From the NCBI RefSeq assembly GCF_947488025.1, contig NZ_CANKYS010000005.1, positions 124,001 to 188,000 of the forward strand: a stretch of 64,000 bases of DNA, written 5' to 3'. Positions 1-9,168 of this stretch are shown piece by piece. A program made the position numbers and the translations under genes. Each line of letters begins with the position of its first letter. Within the stretch, counting starts at the first letter, position 1. The notes under the pieces were generated by a model that was given only the letters and a program-made list of their open reading frames with translations, had not been told where the DNA came from and did not search any database. The stretch is from an uncultured Nocardioides sp. (GTDB lineage: Bacteria > Actinomycetota > Actinomycetes > Propionibacteriales > Nocardioidaceae).

Positions 1-273
1 TACGCCCCGCGCGTGGTGGCCATGACCGGTGGCGCCGACGTGGGCGGCGAGGCCGAGCAGCGCGCCTACCGCGCCTCGGAGTGGGCCGCGCGCAACCGCG
101 CAGCGTTCCTCGATGCCTACACCGACAAGCGCGGCGAGGCGCTCGACGGCGCCAACGAGGCGCTGCTCGACGCCTACCTCGCGGACAAGGTCGTCTACGA
201 GGCGGTCTACGAAGCACGCAACCGTCCGGGATGGCTCTCCATCCCCCTCGCCGCGCTGGAGGAGACATCATGA
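1..273 (+). CDS. mak: Maltokinase, C-terminal part (5' end outside window)
   Basis: The frame is open from the first base of the window and ends at TGA 271-273, giving the last 90 residues of a longer protein. The tail, ending in a tryptophan-containing [12 protein letters not shown] segment, resembles the C terminus of actinobacterial maltokinase (Mak/Pep2), which phosphorylates maltose to maltose-1-phosphate for the GlgE route to alpha-glucan. The stop codon overlaps the ATG of glgB (ATGA, 270-273), so the two are probably translationally coupled. The kinase active site lies upstream of the window, so the identification rests on this tail and on the neighbour. Confidence 0.75.
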   Translation, partial: YAPRVVAMTGGADVGGEAEQRAYRASEWAARNRAAFLDAYTDKRGEALDGANEALLDAYLADKVVYEAVYEARNRPGWLSIPLAALEETS

Positions 274-2216
274 GCAACCCCGTCAGCAAGCCTGTGAGCA
301 CCACCGGGAGCACCACCGGGAACAACACCGGGAGCGAGACCGTGGACACCCACGCCCCCGGCGAGCTCGACCTGCACCTGATCGGCGAGGGCCGCCACGA
401 GCAGCTCTGGACCGTGCTCGGCGCACAGGCCGGACCGGACGGCACGTCGTTCCGCGTCTGGGCCCCCAACGCCATGGAGGTCCAGGTCGCCGGCGAGTGG
501 GCCGGCTGGGACGGCTCGGCGCACCCGATGACGCGCCTCGACGGCTCGGGCGTCTGGCACGCCCATGTCGCGGACGCCGGTGTCGGGTCGCAGTACAAGT
601 ACCGCATCCGCGGCGCCGACGGCCAGTGGGTCGACCGCGCCGACCCCCTCGCGCAGTACGCCGAGAAGCCGCCGAGCTCCGCCTCGAAGGTGTGGCGCTC
701 GCAGCACGAGTGGAACGACGACGCGTGGCTCGCGGCTCGTGCCTCGAAGAACCCGGTCGACGAGGCGATGTCGACCTACGAGGTGCACCTGGCCTCGTGG
801 CGCAAGCACTACAGCGGCGAGCTCTACTCGTGGGACGAGATCGCCGACGCGCTGGTGCCGTACGTCTCCGACCTCGGCTTCACCCACGTCGAGCTGATGC
901 CGGTGATGCAGCACCCGTTCGGCGGGTCGTGGGGCTACCACGTCACCTCCTACTTCGCCCCGGACTCGCGCTTCGGCGACCCCGACGGGCTCAAGCGCCT
1001 CATCGACCGGCTGCACCAGGCCGGTGTGGGCGTCATCCTCGACTGGGTGCCCGGGCACTTCGCCACCGACGAGTGGGCGCTCGCGCGCTTCGACGGCACC
1101 CCGCTCTACGAGGACCCCAACCCCCAGCGAGGCTGGCACAAGGAGTGGGGCTCCCACATCTTCAACTTCGGCCGCAACGAGGTGCGCAACTTCCTCTACG
1201 CCAACGCGGTCTACTGGCTCGAGGAGTACCACGCCGACGGGCTGCGGGTGGACGGCGTCGCGTCGATGATCTACCTCGACTACGCCCGCGAGCACGGCGA
1301 GTGGTCCCCCAACAAGCACGGCGGCCGCGAGAACCTCGAGGCCGTCCAGTTCCTCCAGGAGATGAACGCCACCGTCTACAAGCGAGTCCCCGGCATCGTG
1401 ACGATCGCCGAGGAGTCCACCGCCTGGCCCGGCGTCACCGGCCCCACCAGTGACGGCGGCCTCGGCTTCGGCTTCAAGTGGAACATGGGCTGGATGCACG
1501 ACTCGCTCAACTACGTCTCCCAGGACCCGCTCTACCGCAGCCACCACCACGGCCAGATGACGTTCTCGCTGGTCTACGCGTTCGCGGAGAACTACGTGCT
1601 GCCGATCAGCCACGACGAGGTCGTGCACGGCAAGGGCTCGCTTCTCCGCAAGATGCCCGGTGACCGCTGGCAGCAGCTGGCCAACCTGCGCGCCTACCTC
1701 GCCTACATGTGGGCCCACCCCGGCAAGCAGCTGCTCTTCATGGGCTGCGAGTTCGGCCAGGAGTCCGAGTGGGCCGAGAGCCGCGAGCTCGACTGGTGGC
1801 TCCTCGAGCACCCGGAGCACGCGGGCGTCCACGCCATGGTGCGCGACATGAACCGCGCCTACGCGGAGACCGCCGCACTGTGGGGTCGCGACAACGACCC
1901 GGCCGGCTTCCAGTGGATCGACGCCAACGACGCGGGCGCCAACACCTTCTCGTTCGTACGCCGCTCCCCCGGCGAGCCCGACCTGGTGTGCGTGGCCAAC
2001 TTCGCCGGCAACCCGCACGAGGGCTACCGGCTCGGCCTGCCGTCGGCCGGCACCTGGACCGAGGTCCTCAACACCGATGCGGAGTCCTACCACGGCTCCG
2101 GTGTGGGCAACCTCGGCTCGATCACCGCGGTCGCGGGCGAGCACCACGGTCAGCCGGCCCACGCCGACATCGTGGTGCCGCCCCTGGCCACGGTCTGGTT
2201 CCGGGCCGCCGACTGA
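270..2216 (+). CDS. glgB: 1,4-alpha-glucan branching enzyme GlgB
   Basis: This 648-residue GH13 enzyme makes alpha-1,6 branches in glycogen-like alpha-glucan. A CBM48-type N-terminal domain (roughly residues 50-150, with FRVWAPNA) precedes the catalytic barrel. The family triad is visible: nucleophile Asp near residue 328 ([13 protein letters not shown]), the acid/base Glu near 381 (IAEEST) and the third Asp near 449 ([11 protein letters not shown]). The ATG at 270 was chosen because it overlaps the maltokinase stop and is followed by a short Thr/Ser/Asn-rich leader typical of a variable N terminus. The open frame extends further upstream, but that part lies inside the maltokinase gene. Together with maltokinase it points to the GlgE pathway. 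Confidence 0.96.
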   Translation: MSNPVSKPVSTTGSTTGNNTGSETVDTHAPGELDLHLIGEGRHEQLWTVLGAQAGPDGTSFRVWAPNAMEVQVAGEWAGWDGSAHPMTRLDGSGVWHAHVADAGVGSQYKYRIRGADGQWVDRADPLAQYAEKPPSSASKVWRSQHEWNDDAWLAARASKNPVDEAMSTYEVHLASWRKHYSGELYSWDEIADALVPYVSDLGFTHVELMPVMQHPFGGSWGYHVTSYFAPDSRFGDPDGLKRLIDRLHQAGVGVILDWVPGHFATDEWALARFDGTPLYEDPNPQRGWHKEWGSHIFNFGRNEVRNFLYANAVYWLEEYHADGLRVDGVASMIYLDYAREHGEWSPNKHGGRENLEAVQFLQEMNATVYKRVPGIVTIAEESTAWPGVTGPTSDGGLGFGFKWNMGWMHDSLNYVSQDPLYRSHHHGQMTFSLVYAFAENYVLPISHDEVVHGKGSLLRKMPGDRWQQLANLRAYLAYMWAHPGKQLLFMGCEFGQESEWAESRELDWWLLEHPEHAGVHAMVRDMNRAYAETAALWGRDNDPAGFQWIDANDAGANTFSFVRRSPGEPDLVCVANFAGNPHEGYRLGLPSAGTWTEVLNTDAESYHGSGVGNLGSITAVAGEHHGQPAHADIVVPPLATVWFRAAD

Positions 2217-2367
2217 CAGCGTCCCGGTGTCCTGCCTGCCGGCAGCACCCAGGCCGGGTCAGGGCCTTCGTCGCGCTTCGACGTCGTCCCCTGAAGTGAC
2301 ACGGTCCCGACCGCCTCTCGCGAGGACGATCCACCGGTTGCGGCGCACCCTGTGCCGCAACCCGGAG

Positions 2368-2383
2368 CTCACGACGTCGTGAG
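2368..2383. promoter_or_regulatory. 16-bp perfect palindrome, candidate operator
   Basis: CTCACGACGTCGTGAG reads the same on both strands. It lies in the 276-base gap between glgB and the TetR-like gene, 110 bases before the chosen GTG of the regulator. TetR-family proteins commonly bind such sites near their own gene, so autoregulation is a reasonable inference. The rest of the gap holds only a short CTGCCGGCAG palindrome just after glgB. Confidence 0.4.
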
Positions 2384-2492
2384 ACGACACCACGTGTGAC
2401 GGAACGGCGTGAGCGCCGGGCGGGGAGCCGACCCGGTCCGTGCCTGTGGAGAACGGCTCGCGGATCGCGCGCCCGCTTGCTGCAATGGGCGA

Positions 2493-3191
2493 GTGCCCAA
2501 GCTCGTCGACTACGCCGGACGGTTCGCCTGCTTCGAGCTGGCCAGCTTCACGCTCGTGCGCGACCACGGCGTCGACCGTCTCAGCCGGCATGCGATGGCT
2601 CGTGTGCTGGCCACCTCGATCAGCACGATCCGGCGCCTGCTCGACCCGGAGGCCGACCTGCGTCGCCTCGCCCTCAACGAGGTGGCCTACCGGCGCAGGC
2701 GGCGGCTCACGCCGGCTACCCGTGCCACGGGTGCCGACGCCGGTGCGCGCCTGCTGTTGCCCCTCATCCCATCGGTGCCGGAGCAGGTCGCCGAGGAGCT
2801 GGTGTGGTGGCGGCTCGTCATCGCCGCTCCGACGACGGCGGCCGTGCCGTCCGACGCGGACATCGATGACGAGGACGAGGACGGCGGACCAGTGCACCAC
2901 CGCTTTGTGATCGCGAACCACGGCTACGTCCCGCCCGACGTGCTGCATGCCAGCATCGAGCCTCCGCGCTCTGCGACATCGCCCGGGGGCGAGGTCGACG
3001 TCGTGGTGGCCGCGAGGCAGCAGCACGATGACGATCTCGCCGCCGCAGCGGTCGCGCACCACGCGCAGGTGCTGCAGGTGGTGGTGGACGGGCTCGGGCT
3101 GGCGGTGAGCGTCGGGCGGCTCCGCCCGGACGAGGCGGCGAGTCTCGCCCGGGCACACGTGGCGAGGTTGACGCTGACAGCGCCTCGCTAG
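2493..3191 (+). CDS. TetR-like transcriptional regulator
   Basis: A 232-residue protein. Its N-terminal 60 residues fit a TetR-type helix-turn-helix: a first helix with a FTLVRDHGVDRLS segment, then an ALATSISTIRR-like recognition helix and an Arg-rich stretch. The C-terminal half carries an acidic linker (DADIDDEDEDGG) and no ligand domain I recognise. The GTG at 2493 was preferred because the residues before it look like non-coding extension and the HTH begins directly after it. An upstream start at 2409 is possible. No strong ribosome binding site is visible. The target is unknown; the palindrome at 2368-2383 is a candidate. Confidence 0.6.
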   Translation: MPKLVDYAGRFACFELASFTLVRDHGVDRLSRHAMARVLATSISTIRRLLDPEADLRRLALNEVAYRRRRRLTPATRATGADAGARLLLPLIPSVPEQVAEELVWWRLVIAAPTTAAVPSDADIDDEDEDGGPVHHRFVIANHGYVPPDVLHASIEPPRSATSPGGEVDVVVAARQQHDDDLAAAAVAHHAQVLQVVVDGLGLAVSVGRLRPDEAASLARAHVARLTLTAPR

Positions 3192-3194
3192 GGT
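3189..3194 (+). promoter_or_regulatory. Probable -10 (TAGGGT), leaderless start of the NUDIX gene
   Basis: TAGGGT overlaps the stop codon of the preceding gene and is followed by exactly six bases and then the GTG at 3201, so transcription would begin at or next to the start codon. The same spacing recurs at nine other genes in the window. Confidence 0.45.
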
Positions 3195-3200
3195 GAGGGA

Positions 3201-3941
3201 GTGCCCAGCCCCATCTCCGTGACGTCCGGCGACGGCGTCGCCCGCCTGGCGTGGGAGGGCGAGGTCAGCACCGATGAGCTGCGGCGCGAGGTCGCTGCAG
3301 CCCTCGTCGACCACAGCCGGGTCGAGGTCCACGTGGACGCCGCCGACACCGGCGCCCAGCGGGCCGCCACGTGGGCGGGCATGCACCGCGAGGGCGTACG
3401 ACGCGAGCTCGGCCAGGACGGCGAGCAGGCCGACCGCGTGGTCTACGCGCGGCTGGTCACCGACACGCCGGTGCAGGAGCCGGGCGGCTTCCGGTCGCTG
3501 CTCAACTCCTTCCTCCCCCGCAAGCGCGCCATCTCGCAGATGCTCGTGCGCGACCGCGAGGGCCGGGTACTGCTGTGCCAGCTGACCTACAAGCGCGACT
3601 GGGACCTGCCCGGCGGCGTGGTCGAGGTCGGGGAGTCGCCGCGCGTGGCCGTCCAGCGCGAGGTGGAGGAGGAGCTCGGCCTCGCGATCGAGCCCGGCGC
3701 GCTCGTGCTCACCGACTGGTTGCCCGCGTGGGGCGGCTGGGACGACGCCGTGTGCCTGGTCTTCGACGGCGGCACGCACGGGCCCGAGGTGCTGGCCGGG
3801 GTGGTCATGCAGGAGCGCGAGATCCGCGACGTGCGCTTCTGCACGCTGGAGGAGGTCGAGGAGCTGGCCGCCGACTTCACCTCTCGGAGGGTGCGCGCCG
3901 CGGTCGAGGGCGATCAGCCGTATACGGAGTCCGGTCGCTGA
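3201..3941 (+). CDS. NUDIX hydrolase with N-terminal extension
   Basis: A 246-residue protein with a complete Nudix box (G-x5-E-x7-REVEEELGL) near residues 138-160, so it should hydrolyse a nucleoside-diphosphate-linked substrate using a divalent metal. The first ~100 residues, before the Nudix fold, contain a Val/Asp-rich segment followed by RAATWAGMHREGVRRE, which resembles the end of a GNAT acetyltransferase fold. I infer a degenerate or fused module rather than a second active domain. The GTG start sits six bases after TAGGGT. It ends 14 bases before ppdK on the same strand. Substrate cannot be named from sequence. Confidence 0.85.
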   Translation: MPSPISVTSGDGVARLAWEGEVSTDELRREVAAALVDHSRVEVHVDAADTGAQRAATWAGMHREGVRRELGQDGEQADRVVYARLVTDTPVQEPGGFRSLLNSFLPRKRAISQMLVRDREGRVLLCQLTYKRDWDLPGGVVEVGESPRVAVQREVEEELGLAIEPGALVLTDWLPAWGGWDDAVCLVFDGGTHGPEVLAGVVMQEREIRDVRFCTLEEVEELAADFTSRRVRAAVEGDQPYTESGR

Positions 3942-3955
3942 GGCAGGATGCCTCC

Positions 3956-6619
3956 ATGACCTGGGTGTACGACTTCGCAGAGGGCAGCAAGGACCAGAAG
4001 GATCTCCTGGGCGGCAAGGGCGCCAACCTGGCCGAGATGACCAACCTCGGCCTGCCGGTCCCGCCGGGCTTCACGATCTCCACCGAGACCTGCCGCGCCT
4101 ACCTCGCCGAGGGCGGCGAGCCGGAGGGGCTGGACGAGGAGGTCACCGAGCACCTCGCGGCGCTCGAGGAGGCCATGGGCAAGAAGCTCGGCGACGCCGA
4201 CGACCCGCTGCTGGTGTCGGTGCGCTCGGGCGCCAAGTTCTCCATGCCCGGCATGATGGAGACGGTCCTCAACGTCGGCCTCAACGACACCTCGGTCGGT
4301 GGGCTCGCCGCCAGGAGCGAGTCCGACCGGTTCGCCCAGGACTCCTACCGCCGGCTGCTGCAGATGTTCGGCGGCACGGTGCTCCACGTCGACTCCGAGC
4401 TGTTCTCCGAGGCCCTCGACGAGGCCAAGCGGGCCAAGGGCACCGACTCCGACCTCGACCTCGACGCCGACGACCTGCGCGGCGTGGTGGAGACGTTCAA
4501 GGCGATCATCAAGGAGCAGACCGGCCGCGACTTCCCGCAGGACCCGCGCGAGCAGATGGACCTCGCCATCTGCGCCGTCTTCGACTCCTGGAACACCGAC
4601 CGTGCCCGCCTCTACCGCCGCCAGGAGCGGATCCCCGAGGACCTCGGCACCGCCGTCAACGTGCAGGCGATGGTGTTCGGCAACTTCGGCATGGACTCCG
4701 GCTCCGGCGTCGCCTTCACCCGCGACCCCGCCAGCGGTGCACAGGGCCAGTACGGCGACTACCTCCAGAACGCGCAGGGCGAGGACGTCGTCGCCGGCAT
4801 CCGCAACACGGTGCCGCTGGCCGACATGGCCGAGATCGACCGGAAGTCCCACGACGACCTGCTCGACATCATGACGCGCCTCGAGCGCCACTACCGCGAC
4901 ATGTGCGACATCGAGTTCACCGTCGAGCGCGGCAAGCTGTGGATGCTGCAGACCCGCGTCGGCAAGCGCACGCCCGAGGCGGCGTTCCGCATCGCCGTCC
5001 ACATGGTCGACGAAGGCCTGATCCAGATGGACGAGGCCGTCCTCCGTGTCACGGGCGACCAGCTCGCGCAGCTCATGTTCCCGCGCTTCGACGAGTCCGC
5101 CGCGCGCTCGCTGCTCGCGACCGGCATGAACGCCTCCCCCGGTGCTGCCGTCGGCAAGGCCGTCTTCGACTCCGACACCGCCGTGGAGTGGGCCGAGCGC
5201 GGGGAGGACGTCATCCTGGTCCGCAAGGAGACCAACCCCGACGACCTGCGCGGCATGGTCGCCGCCCGCGGCATCCTCACCAGTCGGGGCGGCAAGACCT
5301 CCCACGCGGCCGTCGTCGCCCGCGGCATGGGACGTACGTGCGTGTGCGGCGCCGAGTCGCTCGACGTCGACACCCGGGCCAAGGAGTTCCGCGTCCGCGA
5401 CGGCGAGACCGTCCGCGAGGGCGACGTGATCTCGATCGACGGCACCACCGGCGAGGTCTTCGCCGGCGCCGTGCCCGTCGCGGACTCGGTGGTCGTGCGC
5501 CACTTCGAGGGCGAGAAGCTCGACGCCGACCTGGCCCACGCCGTCGCCCGCATCATGGCCCACGCCGACGGTGCCCGCCGGCTCCGCGTGCGCACCAACG
5601 CCGACACCCCCGACGACGCGGCCCGGGCCCGGCGCTTCGGCGCCCAGGGCATCGGGCTGTGCCGGACCGAGCACATGTTCCTCGGCGAGCGCCGCGAGCT
5701 CGTCGAGAAGCTCATCGTCGCGCAGGACGAGGAGGGCGTGGAGGCCGCGCTCGCCGAGCTGTTGCCGCTGCAGCGCCAGGACTTCACCGAGATCCTCGAG
5801 GCGATGGACGGGCTGCCGGTGACGATCCGGCTGCTCGACCCGCCGCTCCACGAGTTCCTGCCCGACATCACCGAGCTCAGCGTGGAGGTGGCGATCGCGG
5901 AGGAGCGCGGGGAGGTCGACGAGCGCGCCTCGACCCTCCTCACCCACGTCCGGCGGCTGCACGAGCAGAACCCGATGCTCGGCCTCCGCGGGGTGCGCCT
6001 CGGCATCCAGATCCCCGGGCTGTTCCGGATGCAGGCACGGGCCATCGCCGAGGCCGCCGCCGACCGGCAGCAGGTCCACGGTGCACCCCGCCCCGAGATC
6101 ATGGTGCCGCTCGTGGCCAGCGTGCGTGAGCTGGCGATCGTCCGCGCCGAGATCGACCGGGTGATCGCCGAGGTCCAGGAGGACCGCGGCATGAAGCTGG
6201 ACATCGCGATCGGGACGATGATCGAGCTGCCGCGTGCGGCCTTCCTGGCCGACCGGATCGCGAAGTCGGCGGACTTCTTCTCCTTCGGCACCAACGACCT
6301 CACGCAGATGGCCTGGGGCTTCTCGCGCGACGACGTGGAGTCGGCGTTCTTCTCCCGCTACTTCGAGCACGGCATCTTCGACGTCTCGCCGTTCGAGTCG
6401 CTCGACCAGCTCGGCGTCGGTGGCATGGTCGAGATGGGGACCACGAAGGGCCGCGAGGTCAAGCCCGCTCTCAAGGTCGGGGTGTGCGGAGAGCACGGCG
6501 GCGACCCGCTGTCGGTCCACTTCTTCGACACCGTGGGACTCGACTACGTCTCGTGCTCCCCGTTCCGGGTGCCCGTGGCGCGGCTGGAGGCCGGCCGCGC
6601 GGTGCTCAAGCGGCGCTGA
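3956..6619 (+). CDS. ppdK: Pyruvate, phosphate dikinase
   Basis: This 887-residue enzyme interconverts pyruvate, ATP and phosphate with phosphoenolpyruvate, AMP and pyrophosphate, and has the family's usual length. The N-terminal ATP-grasp part opens with LLGGKGANLAEMT. The swivelling phosphohistidine domain has GGKTSHAAVVAR with the catalytic His near residue 450 (the second G-x-T position is Lys where many homologues have Met). The C-terminal PEP-binding barrel ends with GVCGEHGGDP, its Cys near residue 844. The ATG at 3956 gives the expected N terminus MTWVYDF. CAGGAT lies six bases before it. The role is probably anaplerotic or gluconeogenic. Confidence 0.97.
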   Translation: MTWVYDFAEGSKDQKDLLGGKGANLAEMTNLGLPVPPGFTISTETCRAYLAEGGEPEGLDEEVTEHLAALEEAMGKKLGDADDPLLVSVRSGAKFSMPGMMETVLNVGLNDTSVGGLAARSESDRFAQDSYRRLLQMFGGTVLHVDSELFSEALDEAKRAKGTDSDLDLDADDLRGVVETFKAIIKEQTGRDFPQDPREQMDLAICAVFDSWNTDRARLYRRQERIPEDLGTAVNVQAMVFGNFGMDSGSGVAFTRDPASGAQGQYGDYLQNAQGEDVVAGIRNTVPLADMAEIDRKSHDDLLDIMTRLERHYRDMCDIEFTVERGKLWMLQTRVGKRTPEAAFRIAVHMVDEGLIQMDEAVLRVTGDQLAQLMFPRFDESAARSLLATGMNASPGAAVGKAVFDSDTAVEWAERGEDVILVRKETNPDDLRGMVAARGILTSRGGKTSHAAVVARGMGRTCVCGAESLDVDTRAKEFRVRDGETVREGDVISIDGTTGEVFAGAVPVADSVVVRHFEGEKLDADLAHAVARIMAHADGARRLRVRTNADTPDDAARARRFGAQGIGLCRTEHMFLGERRELVEKLIVAQDEEGVEAALAELLPLQRQDFTEILEAMDGLPVTIRLLDPPLHEFLPDITELSVEVAIAEERGEVDERASTLLTHVRRLHEQNPMLGLRGVRLGIQIPGLFRMQARAIAEAAADRQQVHGAPRPEIMVPLVASVRELAIVRAEIDRVIAEVQEDRGMKLDIAIGTMIELPRAAFLADRIAKSADFFSFGTNDLTQMAWGFSRDDVESAFFSRYFEHGIFDVSPFESLDQLGVGGMVEMGTTKGREVKPALKVGVCGEHGGDPLSVHFFDTVGLDYVSCSPFRVPVARLEAGRAVLKRR

Positions 6620-6625
6620 CCCCGG

Positions 6626-7570
6626 TCAGAAGAGGGCGGACGCCAGGTTGCGGCGCGCCGCGAGCACCCGCGGGTCGTCGTTGCCGACCGCGGCGAAGAG
6701 GCCGAGGAGGTGGTCGCGCGCCTGCTCCCGGTCCTTGTCGGAGGTGCGTGCGACCAGGTTGACCAACCGGGTGAAGGCGTCGTCGACGTGCCCGCCGAGC
6801 ATGTCGAGGTCGGCCACCATGGTCTGGGCGTCGACGTCGTCGGGGGCGTCGGCCGCAGCGGCACGCGCGGCGTTGAGGTCGACGCCCTGCGTGCGCTGCA
6901 TGACCTTGGCGATGGCGAGCCCACCGGCTGCCTCCACGTCGGCCGGGTTGGCGTCGACCAGCTTCTGGTACTCCGCGACCGCGGCGTCGACGTCACCTGC
7001 GGCGAGCGCGTCCTGGGCGGGCGCGTAGCGCGGGTCGACGACCTCCTCCTCGCCCTCGGCCGCGGGAGCTCCCCCGGACCGTGGCTGGTGGCGGCCAGTG
7101 ATGCCCTGGGCGGTGAGCTGCTGGCCGACCTGGGTGAGGGCGGTGCGCAGCTCGTCGATGGGGAGCGGGTCCTGCAGCAGCGGCATCGGGCGACCGTCGA
7201 CCACGGCGACGACCAGCGGGATCGACGGGATCTGCATCGCCTGGGCGATCTGCGGCACCGCGTCGATGTCGACGAGGCCGAGCAGGTAGCGGCCCTCGTG
7301 CTCCTCCACCACGGTCGCGAGGTCGTCGGCGAGCTGCCCGCTCTCCGGCATCCGGGTCCGGGAGTAGAAGGCGAGGAGCACCGGAGCGGTCGTCGACTGC
7401 TCGAGGAGGGCCTGGAAGCCCTGCTCGTCCACGACCACGCTGTAGGAACGGGCGTCGGCGGGCGCGCCCGGGGCGGCCGGGCCGGGGGCGGGCGCGCCGG
7501 CCGGGGCGGCGGGCCGGCCGAGACCGGAGAGGTCGATGGCTCCTGGGCGGCTGAACGGCTGCTGCGTCAT
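6626..7570 (-). CDS. Thioredoxin-fold/TPR protein (CnoX/YbbN-like), cysteine-free
   Basis: A 314-residue protein with a Pro/Ala-rich leader (to ~40), a thioredoxin fold (~43-150, including VLLAFYSRTR and a conserved SIPLVVAVVDG segment) and TPR-like helices in the C-terminal half (~180-310). It matches the co-chaperone family of E. coli CnoX (YbbN). At the active-site position the WCxxC motif is replaced by FYSRTRMPESG, and there is no cysteine in the whole protein, so it cannot do thiol chemistry; a holdase or scaffold role is inferred. TAGGAT lies six bases before the ATG. It is divergent from the GtrA gene and tail-to-tail with ppdK. Confidence 0.8.
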   Translation of the reverse strand: MTQQPFSRPGAIDLSGLGRPAAPAGAPAPGPAAPGAPADARSYSVVVDEQGFQALLEQSTTAPVLLAFYSRTRMPESGQLADDLATVVEEHEGRYLLGLVDIDAVPQIAQAMQIPSIPLVVAVVDGRPMPLLQDPLPIDELRTALTQVGQQLTAQGITGRHQPRSGGAPAAEGEEEVVDPRYAPAQDALAAGDVDAAVAEYQKLVDANPADVEAAGGLAIAKVMQRTQGVDLNAARAAAADAPDDVDAQTMVADLDMLGGHVDDAFTRLVNLVARTSDKDREQARDHLLGLFAAVGNDDPRVLAARRNLASALF

Positions 7571-7576
7571 GGCTCA

Positions 7577-7621
7577 ATCCTAGGGAGACGCGCCACGTCG
7601 GGGAGAGGGGGTCGGTAGCCT
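7577..7621. promoter_or_regulatory. Divergent leaderless promoters between the TPR protein and GtrA genes
   Basis: On the minus strand TAGGAT (7582-7577) is followed by six bases and the ATG at 7570. On the plus strand TAGCCT (7616-7621) is followed by six bases and the ATG at 7628. The 57-base gap therefore holds two -10 elements, both placed for transcription starting at the initiator codon. Confidence 0.5.
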
Positions 7622-7627
7622 CGGGGC

Positions 7628-8203
7628 ATGGGAATCCGGGCAGCCGCCCTGATGACGCGCCACCGGCGCAACGTCGGCCTCCTCGTCCGCTTCGGCATCG
7701 TGGGCGCATCCGGCGTGCTGGTCAACCTGCTGACCCTGGTGGTCCTGCGCCGGTTCGGACCGCACTTCGACGAGGCGGTCGTCGCGCTCGGCTCCACCGG
7801 GTTCAACCTGCGCTGGTACCACGTGTACTCGACGATCGCCTTCCTGGTGGCCAACCTGTCGAACTTCCAGCTCAACCGCACGTGGACGTTCAAGAGCAAC
7901 CTCGCCGCCCGGTGGTGGCGCGAGTACTGGCCGTTCCTGGTGGTGGGCCTCGTCGGCCAGGTGATCGGTCTGGCCCTCCTCACGCTCCTCATGCATCCCG
8001 GCTCCCCCCTCAGCCTGCCGCGTGACGTCTTCGACGACTCCTCCGGTCTCCGCAACCGCCTCTACTGGTCCCAGCTGATCGTGATCACCCTGGTGACGCC
8101 GCTGGCGTTCGTGCTCAACAAGCTGTGGACCTTCGCGGCCGTGCGCAGCGCCCGGCTCGGCCTCGTCGAGGAACCCCAGCGCGACGACGTACCCGTGCCC
8201 TGA
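7628..8203 (+). CDS. GtrA family membrane protein
   Basis: A 191-residue protein with about four transmembrane segments (roughly residues 20-43, 70-90, 105-130 and 148-170). FGIVGASGVLVNLLTL near the start and FQLNRTWTF, repeated as VLNKLWTF near the end, are typical of the GtrA/DPMS family, which is linked to transfer or flipping of lipid-linked sugars for cell-surface polysaccharides. No glycosyltransferase is next to it, so the partner is unknown. TAGCCT sits six bases before the ATG. Confidence 0.88.
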   Translation: MGIRAAALMTRHRRNVGLLVRFGIVGASGVLVNLLTLVVLRRFGPHFDEAVVALGSTGFNLRWYHVYSTIAFLVANLSNFQLNRTWTFKSNLAARWWREYWPFLVVGLVGQVIGLALLTLLMHPGSPLSLPRDVFDDSSGLRNRLYWSQLIVITLVTPLAFVLNKLWTFAAVRSARLGLVEEPQRDDVPVP

Positions 8204-8280
8204 GGCGCGTCGGCACCTGTCGCCGGACTGCTACCGCGTGGTAGAACATGCCGGGGTTTCGACGGGGAGGGCGCCACGCC

Positions 8281-9009
8281 ATGACGACTGCGGGGTCGTA
8301 CGACTTCAACGGCTACCAGGTGCTGGTCATCGGTGGCACGCGGGGCGAGGGACACAGCATCGCCTCGGCCTTCGCCTCCTCCGGCGCGTCGGTGACCGTC
8401 ACGGGCACGATGATGCTGCGCTCCCTCTACGACAACGACCTCTCCGCCTTCGACTACGAGTCGGTCAACCTCGCCCGGCAGGAGTCGATCGACCACCTCG
8501 TCGGCACGGTCAACCACATCGACGTCCTCGTGCTCGCAGCCTCCTGCCACCTGCCCTACGGCCTGCCGCCCGGCGAGCAGGCGTTCATCGCCCACGCCGC
8601 CCGCTCGGGGCTGCTGGGACCGACGTTCCTGACGACCCGGCTCCGGCTCAAGCTCGGGCAGAGCCCCGCCCTCGGCGGTGGGTGCGTCGTCAACACCGGT
8701 GCCGTGACCAGCTGGTTGCAGCTGTCCAGCACGCCGGAGGCCGCCCGGCGTGAGCTGGCCGAGTCGACCGCCCGCGCCGGGCGCAACTGGGCCGGCCTCG
8801 GCGTCCGCGTCAACTCCGTGCTGCAGGAGAGCCGTTCCGTGCTCCCCCGGCAGTTCGCCCCCAGCGCCCCGGTCGGCGGCAGCCGGGTCGCCGGCGGGAC
8901 CTTGGTCCGCTCCCAGCCCCGGGTGGGTGACGCCGTCACCGACGCCGCCCTGTTCCTCGCGAGCAGCGCCGCCGCCCGCATCACCGGGCAGACCCTGCGG
9001 ATCAGCTGA
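8281..9009 (+). CDS. SDR-fold protein lacking the catalytic Tyr/Lys
   Basis: A 242-residue protein with a Rossmann start: VLVIGGTRGEG at residues ~14-24 corresponds to the SDR TGxxxGxG. The middle has VLVLAAS, like the NNAG region, and the end has ALFLASSAAARITGQTLRIS, typical of SDR C termini. The catalytic YxxxK is absent: where it should lie, after VVNTGAVTSW, the sequence reads SSTPEAARREL. The GLGVRVNSV segment that normally follows is intact, so the alignment is clear. It may bind a nucleotide without classical oxidoreductase chemistry. The ATG at 8281 has a GGGGAGGG ribosome site about nine bases upstream; an upstream ATG at 8248 is less likely. Confidence 0.7.
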   Translation: MTTAGSYDFNGYQVLVIGGTRGEGHSIASAFASSGASVTVTGTMMLRSLYDNDLSAFDYESVNLARQESIDHLVGTVNHIDVLVLAASCHLPYGLPPGEQAFIAHAARSGLLGPTFLTTRLRLKLGQSPALGGGCVVNTGAVTSWLQLSSTPEAARRELAESTARAGRNWAGLGVRVNSVLQESRSVLPRQFAPSAPVGGSRVAGGTLVRSQPRVGDAVTDAALFLASSAAARITGQTLRIS

Positions 9010-9168
9010 GCGGACCGACTAGCCCGTGCGCGTCACGGTCAAGATCGGCGAATCACCTCGAGCGACCGCCGGGCGAGGTTACATTTCACCCACACGGAAG
9101 CAACGCGGGATCCACAGAGTCCCTCGCCGTCTCGGGTCGGCAGCTCCCTCGCTCGGAAGGACGTCTCC

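Noticed and set aside
207..2162. 651-codon open frame antisense to glgB
   Set aside because: High-GC shadow frame. The plus-strand frame has all GH13 motifs; the antisense product has Val/Gly/Arg-rich composition and no recognisable domain.
3914..6520. 868-codon open frame antisense to ppdK
   Set aside because: Third-position GC bias keeps it open; the real gene on the plus strand covers the whole span with intact catalytic motifs.
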